Notes under the pieces: generated by a model
Seen by the model: only the letters and a program-made list of their open reading frames with translations
Databases searched by the model: none
Told to the model about the DNA's origin: nothing
Source of the DNA: Asparagopsis taxiformis
Taxonomy: Eukaryota; Rhodophyta; Florideophyceae; Bonnemaisoniales; Bonnemaisoniaceae
Assembly (NCBI GenBank): GCA_030407315.1
Contig: JALQPE010002459.1
Span: forward strand, 1-64,000
Direction: 5' to 3'
DNA: 64,000 nt
In this document: positions 30,266 to 41,771 of the stretch, piece after piece
Numbering within the stretch: the stretch's first letter is position 1
Layout of the letters: each line of letters begins with the position of its first letter
Program-made: the position numbers and the translations under genes

Positions 30266-32984
30266 CTTCCCGCATACCTCATGTGCAAGACTTTTAACTC
30301 TTGGGTTTTCGCCCGCCACTAATTTGCAAAGCACAACTGTTAACAGACTAACTAGACATTAAAGTAACTGCACAGTATACTTTTCTGGGCACAGAAGAGG
30401 TACGAAACGTTTGGCATCTTGGTAATAAACGCGTTCTTTCCGCTAAGGGTTACTCCCTTGGCGTTCAAAACTACTGCTCCCAAGTAGTGCAAATGAACAA
30501 GTCAATGCGGATGGTTTGATTATCAAAGCAACAAGAGGTAGATATAGTTGCAATGGTTGTCAATTTGAAAGCCACCCTGAAAATCATTTCAAACACAAAG
30601 TACAAATGAAGCAGCGCAATGACACAATATTCTCCAATAGAACGCGAATAACATAGAAGGGTGAAGTGGCAGTGTGTGATGGCAGTTTAATTGCCCGATT
30701 TAGAAGCATAGTTGTCGCTTGACGAACACCACAAGTCAGGAATTACAAGAGCGGCAGCATTGCTGTTCTGCATGGAAAGAATGAACGACGAGGAATGGTG
30801 CTTTTCAAACTTGTCAAGCAGCTGTAAATCGCGGAGGCATGACTGTTATGCACAAAATCTGCCAACTTGCTCGCTATCTCTCCAATCGGACATGGACGGA
30901 ACGCTATGCTCGTTCCGGTAGGCGTGTTAAATTTGCATGTCTGCGCATTGCATAGCTGGACGCTGGTAGCTCGGCGTGTTTTCCCCTTACGAAATGGATA
31001 CGAGCACACCGGTGAGGACCTTGATAGTACACATCGCAACTCGGTGTGTATCTCGATATGGCGAAGATTTGGTGGTGCCTGACTACTGCTGGGGAAGGCA
31101 GTTTTGTCGATATAATCTGGCATGATGAAAAATATTTTTCAAAACTTCAAATATTTTGGAATATTCCGATAAATCAACAATTTCGAGAAAACTTTGATCC
31201 GCGCGACTCCTGCCAGCAATGTTTTAGACAGTACGACGTGGACCAATCGGACGCGCCGAATGGAGTAGGAAAAAATGGACTGAATTCAGATTGATAAGTC
31301 GTTCGAAAACTTGCAACGACTTGACGTCGATGGTCGGCACGACGATAGACACCTCCGCACACCCATACCTTGTTGTGCAATTCGCTCTCATTGTCGCAAC
31401 GATGTGAAGTGGCCTCTCCTATTTGCACCACATCACGATATCTCTAAATCTATCTGACAATTCTTCTCCGTGACACTATACCCGCATGCGCTACGTTATG
31501 TCATCTCCATGCACGCGCGCATGGCTGGTTTTGTATTCGCGGTGCTTCTTGTCGGGTTGCCATCGGTTTTTAGTGAGCCACATCCCAGCTTGATGGCGCT
31601 TGTCCTGTCGGCTAGACGGTGCCTGCTATTCCCGCGCCCAGTATGGAGAAATCCCCTTTGGTGTGGAAACACGAGACGCCAAGATTTTCCGTTAATTTAA
31701 AAATATTTTGCGCGTACTCGCAACTGGCGAGCTCTGGGACACGACTGGGAGCATACCTCTCGAGCGATGCACGTTCCTCACTCGTCTCTGCTCTCCAAGA
31801 AACAGCTCGGCGAATTACAATCATGATGAGTATTGTCTGTGCTACATCTCTTTCCACGCATTGGTTCATATGCGGTGGCTTGCCGCCGGGTTGCCCCAAA
31901 AATTGAGCCCAATTCACACCTTTCATACTTGGGACAAACTGCATCATTCGATACTGCTTTGTTTGAACGTGTCGTTCACCGTAAATGCCCACTCACACTC
32001 CATGCCAACTCAGCATTCAAAGCCTCGTGTTGGACTGCTAGCCAGTATCTCACCATGCTGTTCCCGTGCTTCATCGTCACACTTGTTCCCAGCCAGAATA
32101 GTTCACGCTCACCAGATCGTTCTGCTCTGTTGGTTTTATATACAACGATGAACGACGTTCCAGTGATGATGGGCGCAAAGAAAGGGGCTCATGTCCAACA
32201 AAACATTCTCTCTTCATACACAAGTATTCATCGGTGTATCGTTCATATAGATGGTATCACGTTGTAGTTGTACTGGAATCTTTCTCAACGTGGCATTGAA
32301 CAGCTAAGCACAAATCCGTCTGGTCCAGTGCTCATTCATCTGAGATTCTGGCAATTGAACTTGTTGGATATTCGAGTTGATTCCACCGTTCTCCAGAAAT
32401 AGTCTTCTCCTATCAATCCATTCCTTTCGGAGTCTGTTGTCGATGGATGTTTATGAGAGAGAAATCATCTATTCATTGATGGAGATGGTAATGCAGGCTC
32501 ACCCTCAGCCAGTTGCTCATCACATCTACTTTTCTATATTCAATCTTCTGCACACCTCAAAGAGCAACCATCTAATCTCGAAAACAAACAGGAAATGAAC
32601 TCGCTCTAGACACATTTGTATGGTGGAAAGTTAATGTGCGAGCGACCAAATTACAATGCCCCACACTGGTAGCACTGTCCCAGCAAACCGTATCCACTAT
32701 CACATTTCTAAAACCTACCAAATGCTATTGTATGCCATTTCATGAAGTGCGAGCTTCCTAACTTTCCCAATTGACCATTAGAGGTGGGTGTTCCGATAGC
32801 ATTGTAACCATCCAGAATCTATTCGAGCCGGTGAGTAAGCAGATACCCTAAAAATAAAGTCTCGTAGCAAAAGTCTGAGAACGGGTCAATGATTAATTTT
32901 GGAAGGACCATGCCATGTTCAATTCTTTATTTTGGATTAGCTCAACTGTTAGCTGTTATTAGATGGAACAAGTGTCATGAGTTA
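30266..32984. other. Long stretch without a firm gene
   Basis: A short frame from ATG 31512 starts with a possible signal peptide (MHARMAGFVFAVLLVGLPSV) but stops after 63 codons and shows no family pattern. Nothing else is supported. The Copia element begins at its right edge. Confidence 0.35.
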
Positions 32985-32989
32985 GGTAT

Positions 32990-33612
32990 TGTGCAATAGC
33001 TGATCGATCTAGATGTATTGCATGCGCAATAGCTGGTCGATCCAGATGTGCTGCAATCTGGATATTGGCTTACTGCTATCCAGACGAACAGATTGATGCA
33101 GCAGCAGCAAGTGATGGAGGCCAATGATTGGCCGAGCACATACAGTGGAAATAGAGCCATCACAGCGAAAGTGTATCGAATGATCGATATATGCTATTAT
33201 ATAGCAGCACTGCATTACGTAAGACTGTATTATTAATTATGATACAGAGGCATCCTCATTGGATGAAGACATGGATCTTCAGCTTGAGGATAGAGCAAAG
33301 TGATGTATTCCATGATGGAAGCATCACAGCTACAGGTTCACTCTGATAGAGAGCTTCCACTAGTACGATGACTAGGTTAGGGTTAGAGTGGAACCTGTTG
33401 TTTGTTGGCACTTTAGAAGTACCTGCAGCGTGCGGCATCTGCCTATAAATAGTGCGACAAGATGTCGTGCAAGGGGAGGAGAGGGCAAGCAAGAAGCAAC
33501 GAGCAAACCCAAGCATCTCCAGAAACCCGGCCTTTGTGGCTTCCTGTTATCGCCTCTAGTATTTCTCTCTATTCCTTGGGTGTCCATGTCGACAAAGCCA
33601 TTTTATTCCACA
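32990..33612 (+). repeat. Copia element 5' LTR
   Basis: 623 bp, TG...CA termini, matching 38240-38862 throughout as far as I compared. Contains a repeated GCAATAGCTG(A/G)TCGATC word near its start and GCCTATAAATAG (TATA-like) at about 33441. Confidence 0.95.
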
Positions 33613-33745
33613 GTTATGGGCCCAGGAGGCATGGCCCCGAAGAAAGCGCTTGAGGAAATGAACGCAAAGCCCATCACTACAGGATCCACCCCCGCTTCGT
33701 CCCGGTCAAGATCGCCAGAAATGGCGAAGAGATGTCAACTCTTGG

Positions 33746-34849
33746 ATGGCCTATATCACCAGGCGAGCATCTGTTGGTGAGAAAAAGTCACTTGCAACCC
33801 AGGCAACGCTGTGTTACGAGCTGTACAATGCCTTGGACGCAAGTTATCAGAGTGTAATCGATCATGCTAAAATCAACAAGTCAATTTCATTTGATGTTGA
33901 GCCGCACCAACAGGAAGAAGCAGTGCTGAAGATTGTATCGCTAATTGGCGCTGATACATCACTGGAAATTATCGATCGAGCCCTGAATGCTTACAAGAAT
34001 GTATATATGTGTATAAGATCCAACTCAGAACAGCCTTCCGAATTTGCAACTCGTTTTCGGGGGCTTGTTTCACAGTATATGTCACTTATTGGTATCAGTG
34101 TCACTGAGACAGAGTCACAGCTCATGGCAATGATAATGTTGCAGAATTCTCGTCTGCCACATGACACTCAAAACGCAGTGAAGTTATTACTTGTCACTCA
34201 AGTGCAGCAGAAAAGAGCTTCAAAGATAACTAAGGCAGTGAAGCTATCTGTGCATGATACAGAGAATCTCAAGAATTACGTACGAGACGCAAGTGACATA
34301 TACGGCAAAGCAGACAGCATAGAAGTTCCAGGCAATAATGGACAGAGTGAACAACGTAGGACGTTGTCTGAAGCAGATCTGTCTAGATTAATTGACATTG
34401 CGACAAACATGACGCATTTGTTGCAATGTGTCACTCGTGAAGGGGACTCTGGCCATGATATATACGTTGATGATGTATTTAACGCACTGCAGTCCTTGGA
34501 TTCCGATCCATCGCATCAAAAACATCACAACAGCACTTCGAAGAGGCCCAGTGGAGATGATTTTCATGCCGCCGTTCAAAAGGCGACAATGATGGCTATT
34601 CAAAATCAAAGAGAATCCTCTATTGGAGCACTAACTATGCAACCGCGACGTCAGTCGACAAAACTGACAGAAAGAAAGATGAACAGTCGATGTCATCGCT
34701 GTAAGCGTAAAGGACATTGGAAGGGAGACGCAGAATGCCCCATGACAAAGCGTCGTAAAATAAGCAGTGTCTCTCCTAAAGACGGAGAGGCTGGTGAGGC
34801 CATTGAAAAGCCTGCGGAAAATGAAGACAGACTACATTTTCAGAAGTAG
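33746..34849 (+). CDS. Copia Gag
   Basis: 367 codons from ATG 33746. A mostly helical N-terminal region (LCYELYNALDASYQSVIDHA; EFATRFRGLVSQYMSLIG) is typical of Copia capsid. A zinc knuckle follows near the C-terminus (CHRCKRKGHWKGDAEC). A separate short frame from ATG 33616 overlaps the start and could add an N-terminus by frame change. The frame ends at TAG 34847-34849, overlapping the Pol frame, which opens at about 34823. Gag packages the RNA and forms the virus-like particle. Confidence 0.85.
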   Translation: MAYITRRASVGEKKSLATQATLCYELYNALDASYQSVIDHAKINKSISFDVEPHQQEEAVLKIVSLIGADTSLEIIDRALNAYKNVYMCIRSNSEQPSEFATRFRGLVSQYMSLIGISVTETESQLMAMIMLQNSRLPHDTQNAVKLLLVTQVQQKRASKITKAVKLSVHDTENLKNYVRDASDIYGKADSIEVPGNNGQSEQRRTLSEADLSRLIDIATNMTHLLQCVTREGDSGHDIYVDDVFNALQSLDSDPSHQKHHNSTSKRPSGDDFHAAVQKATMMAIQNQRESSIGALTMQPRRQSTKLTERKMNSRCHRCKRKGHWKGDAECPMTKRRKISSVSPKDGEAGEAIEKPAENEDRLHFQK

Positions 34850-37800
34850 GGTCAGATGAGCTCCGATCTGACCCTAACCCACTGTTAGACAGCGGAGCAC
34901 CGCACAGCATCGGTGGCACAGAAAGTGCTGCAGCACTTTGCAATGCTATTGGAATTCGGTTGATATTTAAACCTCCTAAAGAGCAATTCATGCATGGTTG
35001 GGGGCCGAATATGCTCGATGCAAAACCAGTATATTGTTTATGGAGTCTGCCTGTCAGAGACATAGGCGGCATTACAGGGTACCTGCATTTCCACTTAGTT
35101 GCCGGTACCGAGCCGTTGTTGATCGGGGATGATGTGCTGAAATGTTCGATGACTGATAACATGTCTGATCGTCTGCATTTATTCCAACCAGATGGCACGC
35201 GTCTGACCTACCATACATACTGCAGCCAGGGTGGGAATCGCCGACGCCTGTCAGTTGTACCGCCACCACAGGATTTTGAGCTTGAGTTGTCATCTGACAT
35301 GCGTTCTTACATGTCTAGCCATATCAGATATCTCAATAAGCATGGTCCGATGAAGTTTGCACAGCGGTTACACAACTACTCACATGCGACAAGTGATGAC
35401 ATGAAGCGAATATGCAAGATGGCAAATATATTAGACAGACGTTTACAGAAATGCATTGACAATGTGCACTCCGCATGTCATGTATGTTGCCGTACCGGCC
35501 GACCGAAAACGTCAAGAAAGGTGTCATTGAGTCATATAGCCTCGACGTTTAACCAATCAGTGCAGGTCGATTTCTTTTTCCCAACGATTCGTGGTATACG
35601 TCGTACGTTGCTGCACATGCGCGATCGCGGTACAGGATACTCCGAGATGGAGGCTTTACCGTCACGGGATCTCGATGACGCTGCAGTATCACTTGATTAC
35701 ACCTGGCTATCCCGTCATGGTGCACCTGGCACCATTAGCGGTGATCAAGAGTTCAACAAAGGGCCGTTCAAACGCCTTCTAAAGGCTCATGACATATTAT
35801 TTGAAGCGCGCCCCGCCCGTAGACACAACAAGGTTGGCTCTGTTGAAAGAAAAAACGCTGTGCTACGTGTCATACTAGATCGTATTGCGCAAGACTGTGA
35901 CGAACTCACAGTGTCATCTGTGATTGCCAGAGCGAGCTTTCTAAGCAATTTGTTCAGTGGTTCCAAGCTGGCCAGCTCATTTGAACAAGCAAGAGGATAT
36001 ACTCCTGGAATTTGTGGCTTGCGTGGTGCGTTGGTGTCACCTGAATTAATACGCGCTCACGAGGAGAGAGTCGCACAACGTGCACTACACCGTCTACTGT
36101 CGTCAAAATCACCCAAAGTCCTGTCACCCCATATATTACCGAAGGGTACAAAGATATACGCGCTCCTGCAGAAAGGTGACTGGGAACCTCTGACAGTTTT
36201 TGAAGCACAGCCACATATTGTGCTAGCCCGACGTAATGACCGTGGACCAAACATAGCCGTTGCGTATGAGGACGTTCGCATCGCACCATCACAGGATATA
36301 AACAAGTCATTGGTGCATATTGACGTCACGAACACGGACAGATCGGAGGATGAGGGGGGTGAGATGGACTCCGTTGCAAGCTTCGACAAGTCAAATGCAT
36401 TGTCTGCAGATCATCCTACTCCTGTCCAGAAAAATATACCTTCCATGCTTACACATCGTCGAAGTATAGGCGATGCATCGCGAGATGTCGGTCAATACAT
36501 CGCCACAACCCCTCCTCATCCGGGCACGCTTCTGGAGACCAATGAGCAACAAGTTCTTGAAAAGATCAAATCTGTCATTGGCAATGCACAAGTTACTGTC
36601 AGCAAACTCAGCTTTGCACCTGAGTGGGCAGTACAGAATGCTTTTAATGCAGAGCTGGAAAACTGGAAGGGAGTCTATAGTGAAATGCCTGAGTCTGAAG
36701 TGGCATTGAATGCCAACGTCATCAGATCACACACGGTGTACAAGATTAAGTCTGATGAGCAAGCAAAACTGAAGCTAAAGGCGCGTATTGTTGCGCATGG
36801 AAATGAGGACAAGGACCGTGATGCAGTCCGAAAAGACTCTGCCGCTGCGCAGTTTGTTATAATTAGGCTGCTGCTTTCCACAGCCGCACTGCGAGGCTTC
36901 CGGCTAGGAAAAATTGACGTCAAGAAAGCTTACTTACAAAGTGGTCCTATTAAGCGCGAGATATACGTCAGGCCGCCTCGAGAATGGAATTCCGCGTCGG
37001 ATGCATACCCAAAAAGGGGTATATTATGGAAGCTTCTGAAGCTTCCATACGGAATTGTAGAGGCTGGCCGCCAGTGGCAACTGGTGGCAGAATCATGGCT
37101 ACTTGAGCAGATGATGTTTGAAAGAGTCCCTGGCCTGTCACAGATATTTACTAAGCGTGACAAGAACGGCCATATTACAGTCATGCTGACTAAAGTCATT
37201 GATGACTTCCTAGTAGCTGGCAGTGTGTCAGACATCTCAAGTTTCGTCCAGAGTGCAAAGCAACAGTTCGAGATTGGTTGCGTTGTCATCGATGACAACA
37301 TCAAGTATAATGGCACAGAAATCGAGCAAGCATCTACCGGTAGCATTAAGCTATCTATGCATGAGTACTGTGGCCGCATTACACCAATCCCGCTTACCCC
37401 ATCCAGAAGGAAAAACCGCAATTCCCCCGCCACGCCTGAAGAGCACACACAGTACCTACGTCTTGCAGGATTGCTCAATTTTTTGGGCAAAGGTGCGCTT
37501 CCATGTGCGTCATTTGTAACAAGTCATATGTTACAGAAGTCAGGAAGACTGAACGTGGCTGCCATAGTCGAAGCAAATTCGATGCAAAAGGAGATCTCCA
37601 AGCTGTCACCCGTCATCTCATTTGTCGCCCCAGCGTCCAATGACAAAGTGCACCCATTCCTTTGTTCCTTCTCTGATGCATCTTTTAATATCTCCTCAAA
37701 GCAATCATATGGTCAGACTGGTATTTTCTGTGGTCTTGCCATCCCGCAACGAAATAGTGTTTTACTGCATCCTATTGAATGGTCGTCATCAAAGCAACAC

Positions 37801-38196
37801 AGAGTTACATACTCATCTTTTGGCGCTGAAATAATTGCTTGCGCAGCAGCTGATGACCGTGCCTACTACCTACGACAAGGTGTTCGCGCTTTGCTGGATG
37901 ACAGTTCGATCAAGTCACACATTAACATTGACTCTCGTGGTTTATTCGACACATTGACAACATTGCATGACGGTCGCGACTATCGTTTACGACAAACGGT
38001 GCAGAGAATAAGAGACAGCTTCGATGGTAATGACATTGATGTACTGCGATGGATCCGAGGATCTGACAATGGCGCTGATGCCTTGACCAAAAGAAACATT
38101 GTTTTATACCGCTTACTCAACGACATATGTGTTGATGGCACGTTGCATATAGCTCTCGACCAGGGATACGAACTGGACAGTCATGAATGGAAGTAG
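34823..38196 (+). CDS. Copia Pol (PR-INT-RT-RNase H)
   Basis: The frame is open from about 34823 to 38196, -1 relative to Gag, with the switch near the T4 run 34837-34840. Protease motif LLDSGAPHSIGG lies at about 34885. The integrase shows an HHCC-type region ending CHVCC, then VDFFF, GDQEFNKG and KVGSVERKNAVL as D, D and E. The reverse transcriptase includes KIDVKKAYLQSG, LPYGIVEAG and the active-site VIDDFLVAG. RNase H shows SDASFN, WSSSKQ, FGAEI and the Copia hallmark GADALTK. All catalytic motifs are present and no stop interrupts, so the element may be active. Confidence 0.9.
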
Positions 38197-38239
38197 CCAG
38201 TTGGCATTCAAATTGTATTGTTCATGCCAATGGGGGGTG

Positions 38240-38862
38240 TGTGCAATAGCTGATCGATCTAGATGTATTGCATGCGCAATAGCTGGTCGATCCAGATGTG
38301 CTGCAATCTGGATATTGGCTTACTGCTATCCAGACGAACAGATTGATGCAGCAGCAGCAAGTGATGGAGGCCAATGATTGGCCGAGCACATACAGTGGAA
38401 ATAGAGCCATCACAGCGAAAGTGTATCGAATGATCGATATATGCTATTATATAGCAGCACTGCATTACGTAAGACTGTATTATTAATTATGATACAGAGG
38501 CATCCTCATTGGATGAAGACATGGATCTTCAGCTTGAGGATAGAGCAAAGTGATGTATTCCATGATGGAAGCATCACAGCTACAGGTTCACTCTGATAGA
38601 GAGCTTCCACTAGTACGATGACTAGGTTAGGGTTAGAGTGGAACCTGTTGTTTGTTGGCACTTTAGAAGTACCTGCAGCGTGCGGCATCTGCCTATAAAT
38701 AGTGCGACAAGATGTCGTGCAAGGGGAGGAGAGGGCAAGCAAGAAGCAACGAGCAAACCCAAGCATCTCCAGAAACCCGGCCTTTGTGGCTTCCTGTTAT
38801 CGCCTCTAGTATTTCTCTCTATTCCTTGGGTGTCCATGTCGACAAAGCCATTTTATTCCACA
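38240..38862 (+). repeat. Copia element 3' LTR
   Basis: Matches the 5' LTR 5,250 bases upstream; preceded by a G-rich polypurine tract and followed by the GGTAT target duplication. Confidence 0.95.
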
Positions 38863-38923
38863 GGTATACTGGCAGAATACAAAAACCATGTGATCGATCA
38901 GTTAGTGCCTGTGTCGGCTTGCC

Positions 38924-38977
38924 TTATGCAGCTTGGGTCGCATTAGATGTATTCTTGTCCTTCGATCTGCGGAAGTT
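38924..38977 (-). other. Conserved C-terminal coding peptide, copy B
   Basis: The minus strand encodes NFRRSKDKNTSNATQAA and stops with TAA at 38924-38926. Compared with copy A only the first residue differs; all other base changes are silent. The frame is open upstream through SSHQFSDVSV. It lies 57 bases outside the Copia target duplication, so the element sits close to the 3' end of this gene. Confidence 0.6.
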
Positions 38978-40576
38978 GACAGAAACGTCTGAGAATTGAT
39001 GGGAAGAAACTGCTCTGCAGTCCAAAAAAGGGGAAGAAAGTTCGTTGTTGAAGGAGACCATTTCAGGAAGTGTGGCTCGACGGATGAAATTGAGAAACTT
39101 TGAGAATCAGTGAAGAGTGCTTGAAGGTCCTGAAGATGTAGAGAGAAGAGGTGTGTCGCTTGATGCCTGTCCCAAAGAAATGGGAAAAGAGTGAGGTAAG
39201 TGATGGCTTATATACCGAGGGAATGTTACATTCATCAAGTGCGTCGCGGGCTTGCCCAGCAAAGCATGGGCAAGAAGTAACTTTTATCTGCCCAGTCATG
39301 CAGATGAAGCTGCGCTGTTACTCATCATCTTTCCTTGCTCTATTGGAAGAGAACACTGGCTACGACAAATTGTGCTCGTTATGTCCTAGAACCATAAAGT
39401 TGTTTTCAATAAAATAGGACTCGGTAGTGCTAACCAGGCTACTTATCTAATGAAAATTTGGGAATTTAGTTTTTGTGTAATTTGATGCAGACAATATGCG
39501 TACACGTCAGATATTCCACGCGGGTACATCGTTTCAATAGGACACGGACGTATGTCTGATTCAAGTAAGGTTTTGTTCTTGAGGAGGCTCGGGCACGTTG
39601 AGCTGATCAGTTTACTTAATTACAGATGAGAATCACGCATGAGTATGCTCACAATGTTGTCGTCTACTTTGTTGTTGACTCTGGAAAAGCAAATTGATCC
39701 CAAACTTCCTTTCCCATTCCTTGCGCTGTGTCGAATTGCCGCTTGTATTTCTGAAACCGATGCCACCCATGAGTGCCGTTGTTGTCAGCAGTTCATCAAG
39801 CTTGGTGACGGCGATGGCGTGCTAGTGTCGGCAGATGTTCGTGAGATGGATAGAGTCACCAAAATGGGCACAAGTTGCCTTACTGAACTTGGTTGTTCGA
39901 ATGACAAAGACACATTGTGGAAAATATCAAGTCTCTAGAGCAAGGACAGACTGCCTCGAATCACGGTCGTTTTGGTATCGCATGTTCAAGGACGGCGCCA
40001 AATTGTTCATTAACCGCTGTGTAGTGTCAATTTGTTTTCCTCGTTGTGAATTGTAATCCAACGTGACCTGAGCGTTCCGCAACAATTCAATTAATTTCAG
40101 AACAGTATACATTTTTTTGAAAAAGTACAGCTTTTAAACAAATATCGGAATCTGTCGGAACGATGAGGATCGCCTACCTCCTCTACTTTTATAGAATTTC
40201 AAGACGCGCAGAAAATATTTTTAACATGAAAACGATAGTGCAGGCACGATGAGTAGCTGGCGGGGCCTCTTTCTATATCGGGTACAGTATGCAACCCAAA
40301 ATTGGAGGAGCATCCCCTGTACCGGGGCTAGGTTGGGATTGATTCAATCACGGCTGACGCTGCAGTGCCAATTACCGACGGCGACATAACAGGACTGAGG
40401 CAATCGCCAAGCAGCGCCCGATCACTAACGCCAGGTCAAGGAGCAAGCAGACTCGCCTCCCAGCTCCAACGAACCAGACTGCATCGCACTTTCCCCCATA
40501 CATCAGTCTCCGTTTCCGTTGAAAACCCTCCCTCCATCCCGCTGACCTTGTAGAATTCCATTTTCTACATGCGCAG
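38978..40576. other. No firm gene; possible 5' exons of the interrupted host gene
   Basis: A plus-strand frame from ATG 40249 (MSSWRGLFLYRVQYATQNWR) could be a first exon, with a GTACAG donor at 40282. The sequence 40545-40576 has a CTGAC branch-like word, a pyrimidine tract and CAG, a good splice acceptor for the next exon. The rest has nothing I can support. Confidence 0.35.
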
Positions 40577-40783
40577 GCAGGGTTACACCTGAAGGACTAC
40601 AGCACTCCTACCCTCCAGGTTTGGCTAGGTGAATTTCCCGCAAACCTTGCAGTAAAACTGCATTCTTTAATTCCTTCGTCTCAATGTGTCAAGTGGTGTT
40701 CTGGGCCGAGAACGGTATTGGTAAGGATGTTAAAGTCTATTGTTCACTATTGGTGTTGTTGCTGTAGGTTTTGCTGACACTGT

Positions 40784-41209
40784 GTGGTTGTCTTGGTAGA
40801 GCGTTGTGTTGATGGTGGATGTTCCATACCTTTTTACTGAATAGCAAAGTTACTTGCGGACTAAATACTAATCAGGGCATGGCTATGCGGTCGTTGCCGT
40901 CGTCAATGATTTGACCTAGTTGGCGACGAGACGAAGCATCTATTGGCTCTGTCAATACTGTCTCTGATCGAAAGTTAATCTAAGCCTAGTATATGTCGCT
41001 CTGTTGCAACGTGTGGCACTGTCTCCGCGAGACAGTGCTATTTCCAGCATCCGTAACAACTAACTTACATCGGTGTCGCCGATGTGACAACTCGTCATCA
41101 AGAACATCACTCGCTGTTCCTGACATTCTCCTTGGGGGAGCGTTTGACCGATGACACCATTATTGTCGCTGGTTGCTCAAGTATGATAGTAGTTCTATAA
41201 TACGCTACA
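40784..41209 (-). repeat. Gypsy 3' LTR
   Basis: 426 bp. Contains a 23-bp dyad at 41016-41038 with arms GCACTGTCTC / GAGACAGTGC and a second one around ATCGGTGTCGCCGAT. The 12-mer ACTGTCTCCGCG is shared with the palindrome cluster at 4.9 kb. Confidence 0.9.
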
Positions 41210-41219
41210 CACCCCTTTC

Positions 41220-41771
41220 TCAGAGGTCAAGCGCTTCCTTTGCCTCTGCTACCAACCCACGGGGTACCGAAGCTCGAGCAAGCAGTCGCTCAACAAGTCT
41301 CGGCACGTCTTCGTAGGCCTTTTGTAAAGGCTCTAAAGTGTCGTCGTTAGGTGATAGGCCTTTCCATCGGACATGCACCATTAACCCATCCTTAGTCTTT
41401 TCGAGACCCATCAGTCTTGCAACCTGCATGCCTGTCTCTGAACTCAGGACGTGTGGAAAGACTGCAGTAGTGTCCAAAGCGGAATCCGAATAGAATCGAA
41501 GTCTGCATGCGTGTACATCTTCACAGACGCCATTCCGTAGATCTTCAACTTTGTAAACATAATCAGATAGTGCTTTCACTATGCGTCGGGGACCTCTCCA
41601 ACGCAAGCTTAGTTTCTCGCCAGCAGGGAATTCTTCCCTAGCGACGAGCACGTAATCTCCTTCAGAAAAGTTAGGAAGTTTTCCTTTTGAAACTGCTATG
41701 CGGGCACGCTGCCGATTTGACATTAAATAATCATGAACAAGTGGGTGCAACTCAAAGAGCTTCTCTTGCAC
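41220..41771 (-). CDS. Gypsy Pol C-terminus with chromodomain
   Basis: The frame is open from about 41810 down to 41220. It starts AQEELQRSLSSVQEKLFELH, then the GPY/F-like core (RWRGPRRIVKAL), and ends with a chromodomain (VARLMGLEKTKDGLMVHVRW, then LVERLL). Chromodomains guide integration to particular chromatin. It is separated from the integrase frame by a -1 step at the T4 run 41805-41808 (A4 in the coding strand), so in this copy the two parts would not be translated as one without slippage or a sequence error. Confidence 0.8.
   Translation of the reverse strand: MQEKLFELHPLVHDYLMSNRQRARIAVSKGKLPNFSEGDYVLVAREEFPAGEKLSLRWRGPRRIVKALSDYVYKVEDLRNGVCEDVHACRLRFYSDSALDTTAVFPHVLSSETGMQVARLMGLEKTKDGLMVHVRWKGLSPNDDTLEPLQKAYEDVPRLVERLLARASVPRGLVAEAKEALDL

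Larger units (their letters stand above)
32990..38862 (+). mobile_element. Ty1/Copia LTR retrotransposon, complete
   Basis: A 5,873-bp element with 623-bp LTRs (32990-33612 and 38240-38862) starting TGTGCAATAGC and ending TTATTCCACA. It is flanked by a GGTAT target duplication (32985-32989 and 38863-38867). I saw no difference between the LTRs, so insertion looks recent. Domain order PR-INT-RT-RNase H is that of Copia. A purine tract (GGGGGGTG) precedes the right LTR and a TGG-initiated candidate primer-binding site follows the left one at 33617. Gag and Pol are intact frames joined by a -1 step. Confidence 0.95.

Noticed and set aside
31708..32151. Possible fifth member of the six-cysteine family (YCLCYISF near 31,838)
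   Set aside because: It has a C-x-C-Y but no Cys 19 residues later, no matching upstream Cys spacing and no signal peptide in frame.
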